Assembly (NCBI GenBank): GCA_030745955.1
Contig: JASLNQ010000028.1
Span: 1-14,479 of the forward strand
Reading direction: 5' to 3'
From: Dehalococcoidia bacterium
GTDB lineage: Bacteria; Chloroflexota; Dehalococcoidia; UBA1151; UBA1328
DNA: 14,479 bases
In this document: piece after piece, positions 8,266 through 14,478 of the stretch
Layout: each line of letters starts with the position of its first letter
Position numbering within the stretch: position 1 is the stretch's first letter
Translations under genes and position numbers: made by a program
The notes under the pieces: generated by a model
What the model was told of the DNA's origin: nothing
Database searches by the model: none
Seen by the model: only the letters and a program-made list of their open reading frames with translations

Positions 8266-8295
8266 GGCGCAGAATGATACCTTCCATTACCGCAC

Positions 8296-8310
8296 CCGGT
8301 CCGACCGGAC
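8296..8310. promoter_or_regulatory. Overlapping palindromes in a divergent promoter gap
   Basis: CCGGT-CCG-ACCGG (8296-8308) and GTCCG-AC-CGGAC (8299-8310) are two overlapping perfect inverted repeats. They lie in the 90-bp gap between the divergent dehydrogenase and DUF6886 genes, where an operator controlling one or both could sit. Both are short and GC-only in a GC-rich genome, so chance remains possible. Confidence 0.3.
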
Positions 8311-8355
8311 GGGCAGCTCTCGTTCCTGGAGCCCGCCATAGACACCGCCACACCC

Positions 8356-8892
8356 ATGCAACGCCTGTTTCACTTCTCGGAAAACCCGAACATCGAACTC
8401 TTCGTGCCACGCCCGCGCCCCAGGCGCGCCATCGGAAACCGACCGTCTGACGAATCGCTGGTGTGGGCCATCGATGAATGGCACTCACCTATGTACTACT
8501 TTCCGCGAGATTGCCCGCGGCTCCTCCTGTGGCCAATCTCAGGCTCAACCCCGCAGGACATACTTGCGTGGATGGGCGCGAATCCACCTCGCATGGTGGC
8601 CCACATAGAAAAACACTGGCTCTCAGAGTTTGAAGGGTGTGAATTATTCCGCTACGAACTCGATGGTTCGAGTTTCGAATCGCTCAACGACGCCGGGATG
8701 CACGTCACCACAGAAACGCTCGAAACTGGAAGCGTCGAACCGGTTGGCGACCTTCCCACCGCACTGGAATCCGCCGATGTTGAACTGCGGGTCGTGGAAT
8801 CTCTCCAGCATGTCGCACACTCTCTCACGAGCACGCTCCACTACTCGGCGATCCGCACACGAAACGCCCTGGAGTGGAATCCGCCGGTTTAG
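8356..8892 (+). CDS. DUF6886 family protein of unknown function
   Basis: The 178-residue protein opens with RLFHFSENPNIELFVPRP (3-20), followed by LVWAIDEWHSPMYYFPRDCP (35-54). These two blocks are the hallmark of the small, uncharacterised DUF6886 family, found in varied bacteria. The first block recalls the start of ADP-ribosyltransferase-like or RES-like folds (hHFt/sx..), but I can show no catalytic triad. There is no signal peptide or membrane segment, so it is probably cytoplasmic. The ATG at 8356 fits the family N-terminus. No good ribosome site lies just upstream; GGAG at 8328-8331 is too far, so the mRNA may be short-leadered or leaderless. It is divergent from the dehydrogenase and convergent with the corrinoid activator gene. 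Confidence 0.8.
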   Translation: MQRLFHFSENPNIELFVPRPRPRRAIGNRPSDESLVWAIDEWHSPMYYFPRDCPRLLLWPISGSTPQDILAWMGANPPRMVAHIEKHWLSEFEGCELFRYELDGSSFESLNDAGMHVTTETLETGSVEPVGDLPTALESADVELRVVESLQHVAHSLTSTLHYSAIRTRNALEWNPPV

Positions 8893-8900
8893 CGGTTTTT
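8881..8900 (+). terminator. Weak rho-independent terminator candidate
   Basis: CCGC (8881-8884) pairs with GCGG (8892-8895) across a 7-nt loop that contains the start of the DUF6886 stop codon, and TTTTT (8896-8900) follows directly. The stem is only 4 bp, all GC, so termination efficiency is doubtful. The position right at the gene end supports the reading. Confidence 0.35.
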
Positions 8901-8943
8901 CGACCCTCGTCTCGACCCCGGGCTGAGCGTCCGGGAACACCCT

Positions 8944-9012
8944 CGTCCCGATCCCAGCAGAATTTTCATCCCGATCCCAGCAAAATTGTCGTTCCAGTCC
9001 CGGCTGAATTGT
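8944..9012. repeat. Three tandem 23-bp repeat units
   Basis: Units at 8944-8966, 8967-8989 and 8990-9012 are each exactly 23 bp. They share the skeleton C(G/A)TYCC(G/A)RTCCC(A/G)GC followed by AATT(G/T)T. Units 1 and 2 differ at only a few positions; unit 3 is more diverged. A degenerate fourth unit may precede at 8908-8930, and the palindrome at 9014-9034 follows directly in phase, beginning CATCCCG like unit 2. The block fills most of the 148-bp gap between two convergent genes. It has the look of non-coding slippage or REP-derived expansion. Confidence 0.6.
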
Positions 9013-9013
9013 C

Positions 9014-9034
9014 ATCCCGGACTTGATCCGGGAT
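9014..9034. repeat. Palindromic repeat copy 2, between convergent genes
   Basis: ATCCCGGA-CTTGA-TCCGGGAT is a perfect 8-bp inverted repeat with a 5-nt loop. With flanks it matches the copy near 7126 at 23 of 25 bases; one difference (T/C at 9024) is in the loop, while the other (T/C at 9034) lengthens the stem here. It stands six bases beyond the stop of the corrinoid activator gene (-). Similar CCCGGAcTTGATCCGGG palindromes are common as dispersed intergenic repeats in many bacterial genomes (general knowledge). Hairpin formation could mark the 3' end of the methyl-transfer transcript. Confidence 0.6.
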
Positions 9035-9040
9035 CACCGG

Positions 9041-10672
9041 CTACATGCTCTCCATCGGCTTGAACAGGCAGCCCTCAACGAAGAAGTCGAAGAAGTCGGG
9101 TGCGGCTTCGAGCTCAACATGCTCGATGGTTGCCGTGAGCTTCTCGATCTCCTCCCGTTTCACCTTCGAGAGGAGCATGATCGTGGCGCCCTCGAGCGCC
9201 GCGTTGCCGATCTTCTCGACTTTTTCGAGCGGCATGTTTGCGATGAACCCGATATCGATCGCGTTCGACTCGTCCACGTAGTTCGCGAACCCGCCGGCCA
9301 GGAACAGCTTCTCGAACTTTTCGATCGGCAACCCGAACTCCCGCAGAACTATCGCCTGCCCGCAGTAGTTCGCAGCCTTGGCCTGCGCCAGCGCAGAAAT
9401 ATCGGCCCTCGACAGCGTCAGGTTGTTGGCCTCGGAGAACTCGAACTCGCCCGAGCCATCGGCGAACTTCCCAAGCTCGTCCATCAGTTGAGTCCGGCGG
9501 AGCTCTGCCAGCAGGTCGATCAGCCCCGATCCACAAATGCCAACCGCATCGATGTCCCCGATAACCTTCGAGGTTGCCTCGCCCCTGTCGTCGATCTCAA
9601 CTCTCTCAACCGCTCCGTCATACCCCGGCATCCCGTAGGTGACCTGGCCGCCCTCAAAGGCCGGCCCCGCCGGACACGAAGCCGCGAGCAGCCTGCCGTT
9701 ATGGCCCATGACGACCTCGGTGTTGGTGCCGACATCGACAACAATCACCGGTTGCTCCTGGTCCTCCATGCCCATGGCCAGCAGATCGGCCGCGACGTCG
9801 GCGCCGACATGCGAGGCGATCAACGGGCCACCGTAAACGGTCGCTTTGGGGTGAATCCTCAGCCCGAGTTTCACCGCGGCTGTTGTGAGCGATGTCGTCG
9901 GTCGCCTGTGCGCCCTGAACTCGTCCTCGATGGATGACTTGTACGGCCGGAGCCCGACGCTCTGTACGTCGATGCCGAAGAAAAGCTCCCGCATCGTCGT
10001 ATTGCCAACAGCCACAACCTCGAATATCTGGCGACGCCGTATTTTCAGCGTGCGGACCATCTCGCCGATTTCGAAGTTGATTGACGAGATCATCACGGCC
10101 TGCAGTTCACCGGCATCGGGGCCGCCATCATATGAAATGCGGTTCATGATGTCGCTGCCGCCGAACCGCTGCGGGTTCTCGAACGAAGCGGTGTATTTCG
10201 TCTCCCCGGTCTCCAGGTCCACCAGGTTCAGAACGACCGTCGTGGTGCCGAGGTCGGCCGCTAACCCGTATATCGCCTCGCGGTACGTATCGACCTTCAC
10301 CGGGCCATCGGGGCCGTCATACACAACGTCATCGCCAACGCGCTTGTAGGCGGGTTGGAGTTTCACCTTTCGCCTGACCCCTGAGGTCAGGATGCGGGGT
10401 TGGCGGCGCAGAACGCTGAAGACGATATCGGCACCCGGATTGGCAACAAGCGCCTGGCAGGCCAGTCGATAATCGCCACGCAGGAACTTCTCAGCGTCCG
10501 TCGGTGGCGTAAGCGCGTTGGCGCCCCTCCGGACCTCGACAATGCATTCGTGGCACTCGCCGGTCCTGCCACACGATGTCGGGACCCTGATCGACAGGGA
10601 ATCGGCGAAATCGTAGAGCGACTCGTCTTTCTTCGAGTCAAGCCGCTTGGAATCGAGATAAACAGGACTCAA
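9041..10672 (-). CDS. RACo/RamA-like corrinoid activator: 2Fe-2S ferredoxin plus ASKHA ATPase (DUF4445)
   Basis: The 543-residue protein fits the reductive activators of corrinoid proteins, which spend ATP to reduce inactive cob(II)alamin to cob(I)alamin. The N-terminal ferredoxin domain shows Cys34, Cys40, Cys43 (SCGRTGECHEC) and Cys72 (LACQ), the C-x5-C-x2-C-xn-C pattern for a 2Fe-2S cluster. The ASKHA ATPase/DUF4445 part shows the phosphate loops GLAADLGTTTVV (136-147) and VIVVDVGTNTEVVM (309-322), CGSGLIDLLAEL (380-391) and the LFLAGGFANYV motif (456-466). The start is TTG, supported by GGAGG complementary to 10683-10687, 10 nt upstream; the DUF4445 N-terminus fits. It is the last gene of the minus-strand cluster, 106 bp after the small four-Cys gene, and its target is presumably the corrinoid protein encoded at 11085-11834. 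Confidence 0.92.
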   Translation of the reverse strand: MSPVYLDSKRLDSKKDESLYDFADSLSIRVPTSCGRTGECHECIVEVRRGANALTPPTDAEKFLRGDYRLACQALVANPGADIVFSVLRRQPRILTSGVRRKVKLQPAYKRVGDDVVYDGPDGPVKVDTYREAIYGLAADLGTTTVVLNLVDLETGETKYTASFENPQRFGGSDIMNRISYDGGPDAGELQAVMISSINFEIGEMVRTLKIRRRQIFEVVAVGNTTMRELFFGIDVQSVGLRPYKSSIEDEFRAHRRPTTSLTTAAVKLGLRIHPKATVYGGPLIASHVGADVAADLLAMGMEDQEQPVIVVDVGTNTEVVMGHNGRLLAASCPAGPAFEGGQVTYGMPGYDGAVERVEIDDRGEATSKVIGDIDAVGICGSGLIDLLAELRRTQLMDELGKFADGSGEFEFSEANNLTLSRADISALAQAKAANYCGQAIVLREFGLPIEKFEKLFLAGGFANYVDESNAIDIGFIANMPLEKVEKIGNAALEGATIMLLSKVKREEIEKLTATIEHVELEAAPDFFDFFVEGCLFKPMESM

Positions 10673-10778
10673 ATCTCAAAAACCTCCAGTGGTGGAAGCA
10701 CCGGCAATATCATCTGGTAAATCTGGACTTCCCCAGCGGCATTTTTACTACCGACGGGATGAGATCATGGGCGTATGA

Positions 10779-11051
10779 CTAAGTGTCCCAGGCGTCACGG
10801 TAGTCGATCCTGTCGCTCCCCGCACAGACGGGAAGGTCGGTCGGGTCGCTGGTGAAGAACTGGTTACGGCAGCCAAACTTCGCCGTGCAGTGGCTTTTGG
10901 CGTCTTTGTACGGGCACCTCTTCTGCATCACCTGGTCGGCGACGGCGGCCATATCCTCGTACATCGCATACAGTCGACCGAGACTGGCGCGTGCCTTCTC
11001 TGTATTTACGCGCGACGTACCTGTACCAGCTTGGGCCTGTTCTTCAGCCAA
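10779..11051 (-). CDS. Small four-cysteine protein, function unknown
   Basis: I do not recognise this 90-residue protein. Its first half is polar and helical-looking, with no signal peptide. The second half holds Cys46, Cys55, Cys61 and Cys76 in RCPYKDAKSHCTAKFGCRNQ and LPVCAGSD, a C-x8-C-x5-C-x14-C spacing that could bind zinc or an Fe-S cluster. The C-terminus is acidic and aromatic (RIDYRDAWDT). The start is TTG, chosen because GGGAGA (complement of 11058-11063) lies 6 nt upstream; no in-frame ATG is nearby at the right place. It sits 33 nt after the corrinoid protein gene and upstream of the activator gene, so it is probably co-translated. An electron-transfer, metal-delivery or chaperone role between these two proteins is possible but inferred from position alone. 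Confidence 0.75.
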   Translation of the reverse strand: MAEEQAQAGTGTSRVNTEKARASLGRLYAMYEDMAAVADQVMQKRCPYKDAKSHCTAKFGCRNQFFTSDPTDLPVCAGSDRIDYRDAWDT

Positions 11052-11084
11052 CGAACATCTCCCAGGATAAACATTCGCGCCCGG

Positions 11085-11834
11085 TTAGCCGCTTCGCAGT
11101 TCAGCCAGGAGCTCGACGAGTTCCCTGGCCTTGTCGACGGCCTCGACCGCATTTTCGCCGTATGCGTCGGCACCCATCTCATCGGCGAAATCCTGCGTTA
11201 CAGGTGCCCCGCCAACCATCATGCGCACCTCATCCCGCAGCCCCATGTCTTCGAAGGTAGCGATAGTTCGGCCCATGTTCGGCATCGTCGTGGTGAGTAA
11301 CGCCGACATCCCCACCACCTGCGCACCGTGCTCCTCTACCGCGTCAATGAAATCCTCCGGCGACGAATCGACGCCGATGTCGTGTACGACGAAACCGGCG
11401 CCACGCAGCATCATGATGCACAGGTTCTTGCCGATGTCGTGCAGGTCGCCCTTCACGGTCCCCATGACCACGACGCCCGCCGGCTCCGCACCTGAAGCCG
11501 AAAGAATCGGCTCTATATGGGCCATCCCGGCCTTCATCGCTCGCGCCGCGACCAGCACCTCAGGCACGAATATGAGGTTGTCACGAAATTTCACACCAAC
11601 GATAGCCATACCGTTCAACAGGCCGTCGTCCAGGATCTGGTTCGCCGTATAACCGTCGTCCAGCGCCTCCCTGGTGAGCCGGTCGACATCCGTGTTGTTG
11701 CCGACGATCAACTGGTAGGCAAGCTCCTGCATGATCGGATCGGTACCGTCGATCGCCTCGCCGATGTGCTTTTGCTCACCGGGCTTGGTCACAAACTCGA
11801 ACTCTCGCGCCAGGCCTTCGTGCGTGATCGCCAT
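11085..11834 (-). CDS. Corrinoid (cobalamin-binding) protein of a methyltransferase system
   Basis: The 249-residue protein matches the MtaC/MtbC/MttC type corrinoid proteins and the matching segment of methionine synthase. A helical cap domain (about 35-118, with VGVKFRDNLIFVPEVLVAAR at 79-98) is followed by a Rossmann-like B12 domain: GTVKGDLHDIGKNL (125-138) contains the D-x-H-x-x-G box with His132 as the lower cobalt ligand, SALL (177-180) stands in the S-x-L loop, and MVGGAPV (206-212) is the conserved GG turn. It would carry the methyl group on cobalt between methyltransferases. An N-terminal stretch of about 35 residues is longer than in typical 210-residue family members. The ATG at 11834 has only a weak ribosome site (GGGATAACT). 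The gene starts a sub-operon behind the operator-like palindrome at 11917-11963. Confidence 0.94.
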   Translation of the reverse strand: MAITHEGLAREFEFVTKPGEQKHIGEAIDGTDPIMQELAYQLIVGNNTDVDRLTREALDDGYTANQILDDGLLNGMAIVGVKFRDNLIFVPEVLVAARAMKAGMAHIEPILSASGAEPAGVVVMGTVKGDLHDIGKNLCIMMLRGAGFVVHDIGVDSSPEDFIDAVEEHGAQVVGMSALLTTTMPNMGRTIATFEDMGLRDEVRMMVGGAPVTQDFADEMGADAYGENAVEAVDKARELVELLAELRSG

Positions 11835-11891
11835 TAGTTATCCCGAAATGTGTGGTTGTGGGTTCGGTGCCGGAGCCAGGGAAAGCACGTG

Positions 11892-11963
11892 GGACCGCTG
11901 GTTTCGAGCCAGTTCCGACCATTCATTGTCGCATCGTATCGACGGAAAATGAATGGTCATTCA
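11892..11963 (-). promoter_or_regulatory. Operator-like palindrome and leader hairpin upstream of the corrinoid gene
   Basis: GACCATTCATT (11917-11927) is the exact reverse complement of AATGAATGGTC (11948-11958), an 11-bp perfect inverted repeat with a 20-nt spacer. The second arm is also part of a tight palindrome, TGAATG-GT-CATTCA (11950-11963). That shape resembles operators of TetR-type regulators; Bacillus FadR, for example, binds a TGAATGA..TCATTCA site (from memory). On the corrinoid-gene side, CTGG-tttcgag-CCAG (11898-11912) can form a leader hairpin. The elements lie 58-130 bp upstream of the corrinoid start, in the only sizeable gap of the cluster. No regulator gene is in the window. 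Confidence 0.5.
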
Positions 11964-11964
11964 A
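11933..11964 (-). promoter_or_regulatory. Possible sigma-70-like promoter overlapping the palindrome
   Basis: Reading the minus strand, TTGAAT (11964-11959) could be a -35 box, followed after 18 nt by GATACGAT (11940-11933) as a weak -10 region. The -35 box lies within the TGAATG-GT-CATTCA palindrome, so a bound repressor would block it. The match is weak and unverified. Confidence 0.22.
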
Positions 11965-11983
11965 AACGAGAGCGGACCCGCCG

Positions 11984-13027
11984 CTAGTCCTGACCCCGCT
12001 CAGCCACCCAGTCCTCGATCGCGACCGGGATCTCGATCAGGTTTTCCAGCTTGGTCTTCAGCGGAATCGCACACTCGGGGCCGATGAGCTGCACCCCGGC
12101 ATCAAGGGCCGCAAAGACTTCGGCTCTTACTTCCTCGGGTCCGCGGGCGTAAAGCGTCGTCGGGTTGTTGATATTTCCGACAAGGCGGATCTTGCCATCG
12201 ACAGCCGCCATCGCCTCGACAGGATCGTTCTTCGAATCGAAATGGAACGCCGCCATGCCCGTTTCGGCGATATAAGGCATGCGGTCGATGGTCGCACCGC
12301 AGATATGCAGCATGAGAGGCACGGGTAGTGCCTCTTCAAGCTCCTGGTGCAGTTCGAGCAGGAACCGCCTGTAATACTCACCACTCACGAGGTCGCCCGT
12401 TGCGTGATCCGGCAGGGTGAGCACGTCTGCTCCGGCGTCTATCTGCGCCTGCCCGAAGAGGATCGTCACCTCTTTCAGGGCGTGGAGCGCCTTCATCGTC
12501 TCGTCCGGATCGTCGACCGTACCGAGCAGGAACGGCTCAACGCCGAAGACATGGTAGGCCAGGGTCCACGGGCCCATCGTCTTACCGACGATCGCCACCT
12601 CGTCGCCATACTCCTGCTTCAAGATGCGTATCGAGTCGGTGATCGCCTTCGTGTCCTGGTGCTCCAGGAATCCGGGCGGGATGTTGACGTCGGAAGAACT
12701 ATTCCAGATCGGTTTCGTCATCCGGACAGTCGGCCAGTTGTCCTTCTGCTCCCACTGCATGTCGCACCCGAGGGCGGAAGACTCCTGGATTATCGAAAAA
12801 TAAGGTGCGATCGTGTCGAACCCGAGTTCGGTATATGCAGTTGCCGCCAGCCGGGCATTCAGTTCCGCGTCGCGGTTGGCGTCTGGAAATGGTGCGTCGA
12901 CATAGTCCATCAGCTCGACGGTTGCTACGTTGGTGGGGGTGCAGACAGGCGGGCGGTCGACCGGCTCACCCGCGAGTGCGGCCATTACTCGGTCTTTGGG
13001 CTTCATCTTGTCGACTGCTGTTGGCAT
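11984..13027 (-). CDS. MtaA/CmuA-family (UroD-fold) zinc-dependent methyltransferase
   Basis: This 347-residue protein has the uroporphyrinogen decarboxylase fold of the MtaA/CmuA methylcorrinoid methyltransferases. The N-terminal KPKDRVMAALAGEPVDRPPV (9-28) is the usual opening. The zinc ligands are visible as His241 and Cys243 (LHICG) and Cys319 (GPECAI), the H-x-C-xn-C set found in these methyltransferases; true UroD enzymes lack them. Relatives move methyl groups between a corrinoid protein and coenzyme M, tetrahydrofolate or a methylated substrate, so here it could be either the methyl-donor (MT I) or acceptor (MT II) enzyme. The ATG at 13027 has a weak AGAGAA ribosome site. It follows the 223-aa gene by 34 bp and precedes the corrinoid gene by 149 bp, which ties it to the corrinoid as partner. 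The substrate is unknown. Confidence 0.88.
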   Translation of the reverse strand: MPTAVDKMKPKDRVMAALAGEPVDRPPVCTPTNVATVELMDYVDAPFPDANRDAELNARLAATAYTELGFDTIAPYFSIIQESSALGCDMQWEQKDNWPTVRMTKPIWNSSSDVNIPPGFLEHQDTKAITDSIRILKQEYGDEVAIVGKTMGPWTLAYHVFGVEPFLLGTVDDPDETMKALHALKEVTILFGQAQIDAGADVLTLPDHATGDLVSGEYYRRFLLELHQELEEALPVPLMLHICGATIDRMPYIAETGMAAFHFDSKNDPVEAMAAVDGKIRLVGNINNPTTLYARGPEEVRAEVFAALDAGVQLIGPECAIPLKTKLENLIEIPVAIEDWVAERGQD

Positions 13028-13061
13028 GTTCTCTGTACCGCGGATATGTTCTTGATCGTGG

Positions 13062-13733
13062 TCAGGTCTGTGAGAACCCGAGCGTCTGCGTCGTCATCTG
13101 GCCCGCAAGCTCGCTCTGCGCAAGCTGCGATTCCACTGCGCTGACGTTGCGGGCCAGTGGAAGGATCAACCGGACAAAGTTGTCGTACCGACTGCCGTCC
13201 GGGAACGCGAACTTGTTCCTGTCGACACGCTCGCAGTCGGAGTACCTGACAAACCCGCCAACAGTCGCCCGCACCCTCATCTCTGCGCGGTCCGATTCAC
13301 CCTCGGCGCGCACCGTGTATACGTACCGGCCTCCCTCCTCAGCGCCTTCCACCACGAAAGTCAACCTGGTCTTGGTGTCCGGCGCAGTGATCCTGCCTGA
13401 TGGCGCTTCGAGCGTTGGGGCTTTTTCAACCGCTGACACGAACATGAACCTGAGCGCCCGCTCGAGGGACAGGTCCCCCGTCAGGCTCAACTGGTTCGCG
13501 GTCCCGTCGACCGCGACCACATCGCCTATCAGGGTGCACCGGTCGCGTATCCGCCTGATTCGGTCGGCGATTCCGTCACGGGTGCTGAACGACCAGATGG
13601 TCATGACGCCACCCTTGATGAACAGGCCGACACTCACATCGTGGAAATGCGGATCGATCGCGACTAGCTCAATGCAGTGACCAAGCCTTGCAACTTGGTC
13701 TGCGATCCTGGGTTGTTCTGCCTGCAGTGGCAC
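13062..13733 (-). CDS. Uncharacterised 223-aa protein in a methyl-transfer cluster
   Basis: I do not recognise this protein. It has no signal peptide or membrane segment. An N-terminal part (1-100) looks alpha/beta, with GHCIELVAIDPHFHDVSVGL (18-37) giving Cys20, Asp27, His29 and His31 as possible metal or catalytic residues. The middle and C-terminal part (about 105-190) reads as beta-strands (TRLTFVVEGA, GGRYVYTVRAEG, EMRVRATVGGFVRYS), and a helix with Gln/Ser/Thr ends it. The start is GTG at 13733: an in-frame TGA lies two codons upstream, and GGAGAG stands about 8 nt before it. The gene begins 22 nt after the homocysteine methyltransferase gene and ends 34 bp before the MtaA-like gene, so it is probably part of the same transcript. 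A role in substrate supply, assembly or regulation of the methyl-transfer system is inference from position. Confidence 0.8.
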   Translation of the reverse strand: MPLQAEQPRIADQVARLGHCIELVAIDPHFHDVSVGLFIKGGVMTIWSFSTRDGIADRIRRIRDRCTLIGDVVAVDGTANQLSLTGDLSLERALRFMFVSAVEKAPTLEAPSGRITAPDTKTRLTFVVEGAEEGGRYVYTVRAEGESDRAEMRVRATVGGFVRYSDCERVDRNKFAFPDGSRYDNFVRLILPLARNVSAVESQLAQSELAGQMTTQTLGFSQT

Positions 13734-13755
13734 CGGTCATCTCTCCAAGCGCAAA

Positions 13756-14478
13756 TTACGCAGGTGCTGGTTCACCCTGGACGGATTTAATCAGGGCGCG
13801 GATATGGTCGGCGGTCGTCCCGCAGCACCCGCCAAGAATATTGATCGGGAGTTCTGCCAGTTGGCGGTAGTACGGGGCCATGAACTCCGGCGTTTCCGGG
13901 TAGCAGACCTGTCCCTGGCGAATCTCAGGGATGCCGGCGTTCGACTGCACCACGAGATACCCGTCGGTTGCCGCCCGCATCTGCGTAGCGATCTCGACCA
14001 TCCTCTCGATACCGCTCCCGCAATTGGTACCAACAACATCGGCGCCGGCATCCTGCAGGCCGATTACCGCCTGTTCCGGGGTCACGCCCATCATCGTGAA
14101 ATATCCGCGCGGGCCTTTGTCGAACGTCATCGTCGACATGACAACCATTTTGCTGTTCTCTTTAGCCGCCCGAACGGCGATCGCAGCCTCTTCCAGCGCC
14201 AGCTGGGTCTCAATCATCACGGCATCGGCGCCACCTGCCTCAAACGCCTGTGACATTTCGGCAAACATTTCGTACAACTCGTCCTCGGTAACGTTCCCGA
14301 GCGGCTCGATGAATTCACCAGTCGGGCCGATCGACCCTGCAACGAATTTGCCGGGAGGTGCGACAGAACGCGCATGTTCAGCGGCGAGCCGGTTTATCTC
14401 GAAAAGCCGGTCTCCAGCACCGTACTTGCCAAGCATGAACTTGTTGCCACCAAAGGTGTTCGTCAGAACGATGTCGGA
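13756..14478 (-). CDS. Homocysteine S-methyltransferase domain protein, 5' end outside window
   Basis: About 240 residues of a zinc-dependent homocysteine S-methyltransferase (Hcy) domain are visible; the frame is open to the right edge (SDIVLTNTFGGNKF precedes the internal Met at 14436), so the start lies beyond the window. Typical motifs: AGSIGPTGEFIEPLGN, ADAVMIETQ, VVMSTMTFD, the first zinc cysteine in GTNCGSG and the cysteine pair in GGCCGTT near the C-terminus. These make methionine from homocysteine, taking the methyl from methylcobalamin (MetH type), betaine (BHMT) or S-methylmethionine. The sequence looks more like the MetH N-terminal module than BHMT, and the protein ends just after the domain, so it is a stand-alone module. 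With a separate corrinoid protein and an activator downstream, methylcobalamin is the likely donor. It is the first visible gene of the cluster. Confidence 0.88.
   Translation of the reverse strand, partial: SDIVLTNTFGGNKFMLGKYGAGDRLFEINRLAAEHARSVAPPGKFVAGSIGPTGEFIEPLGNVTEDELYEMFAEMSQAFEAGGADAVMIETQLALEEAAIAVRAAKENSKMVVMSTMTFDKGPRGYFTMMGVTPEQAVIGLQDAGADVVGTNCGSGIERMVEIATQMRAATDGYLVVQSNAGIPEIRQGQVCYPETPEFMAPYYRQLAELPINILGGCCGTTADHIRALIKSVQGEPAPA

Noticed and set aside
9023..9937. 304-codon open frame on the plus strand
   Set aside because: It lies wholly opposite the activator gene, whose domains and motifs are clear, and its translation is Arg/His/Asp-rich with no recognisable motif, as expected of an antisense shadow in GC-rich DNA.
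11835..11983. Possible cobalamin riboswitch before the corrinoid gene
   Set aside because: No B12 box (GCCACTG) or recognisable cobalamin-aptamer core was found; only a short hairpin and the operator-like palindrome are present.
12347..13680. Long plus-strand open frames at 12347-13144 and 12805-13680
   Set aside because: They overlap the MtaA-like and 223-aa genes in antisense, show no family motif and have no convincing ribosome site.
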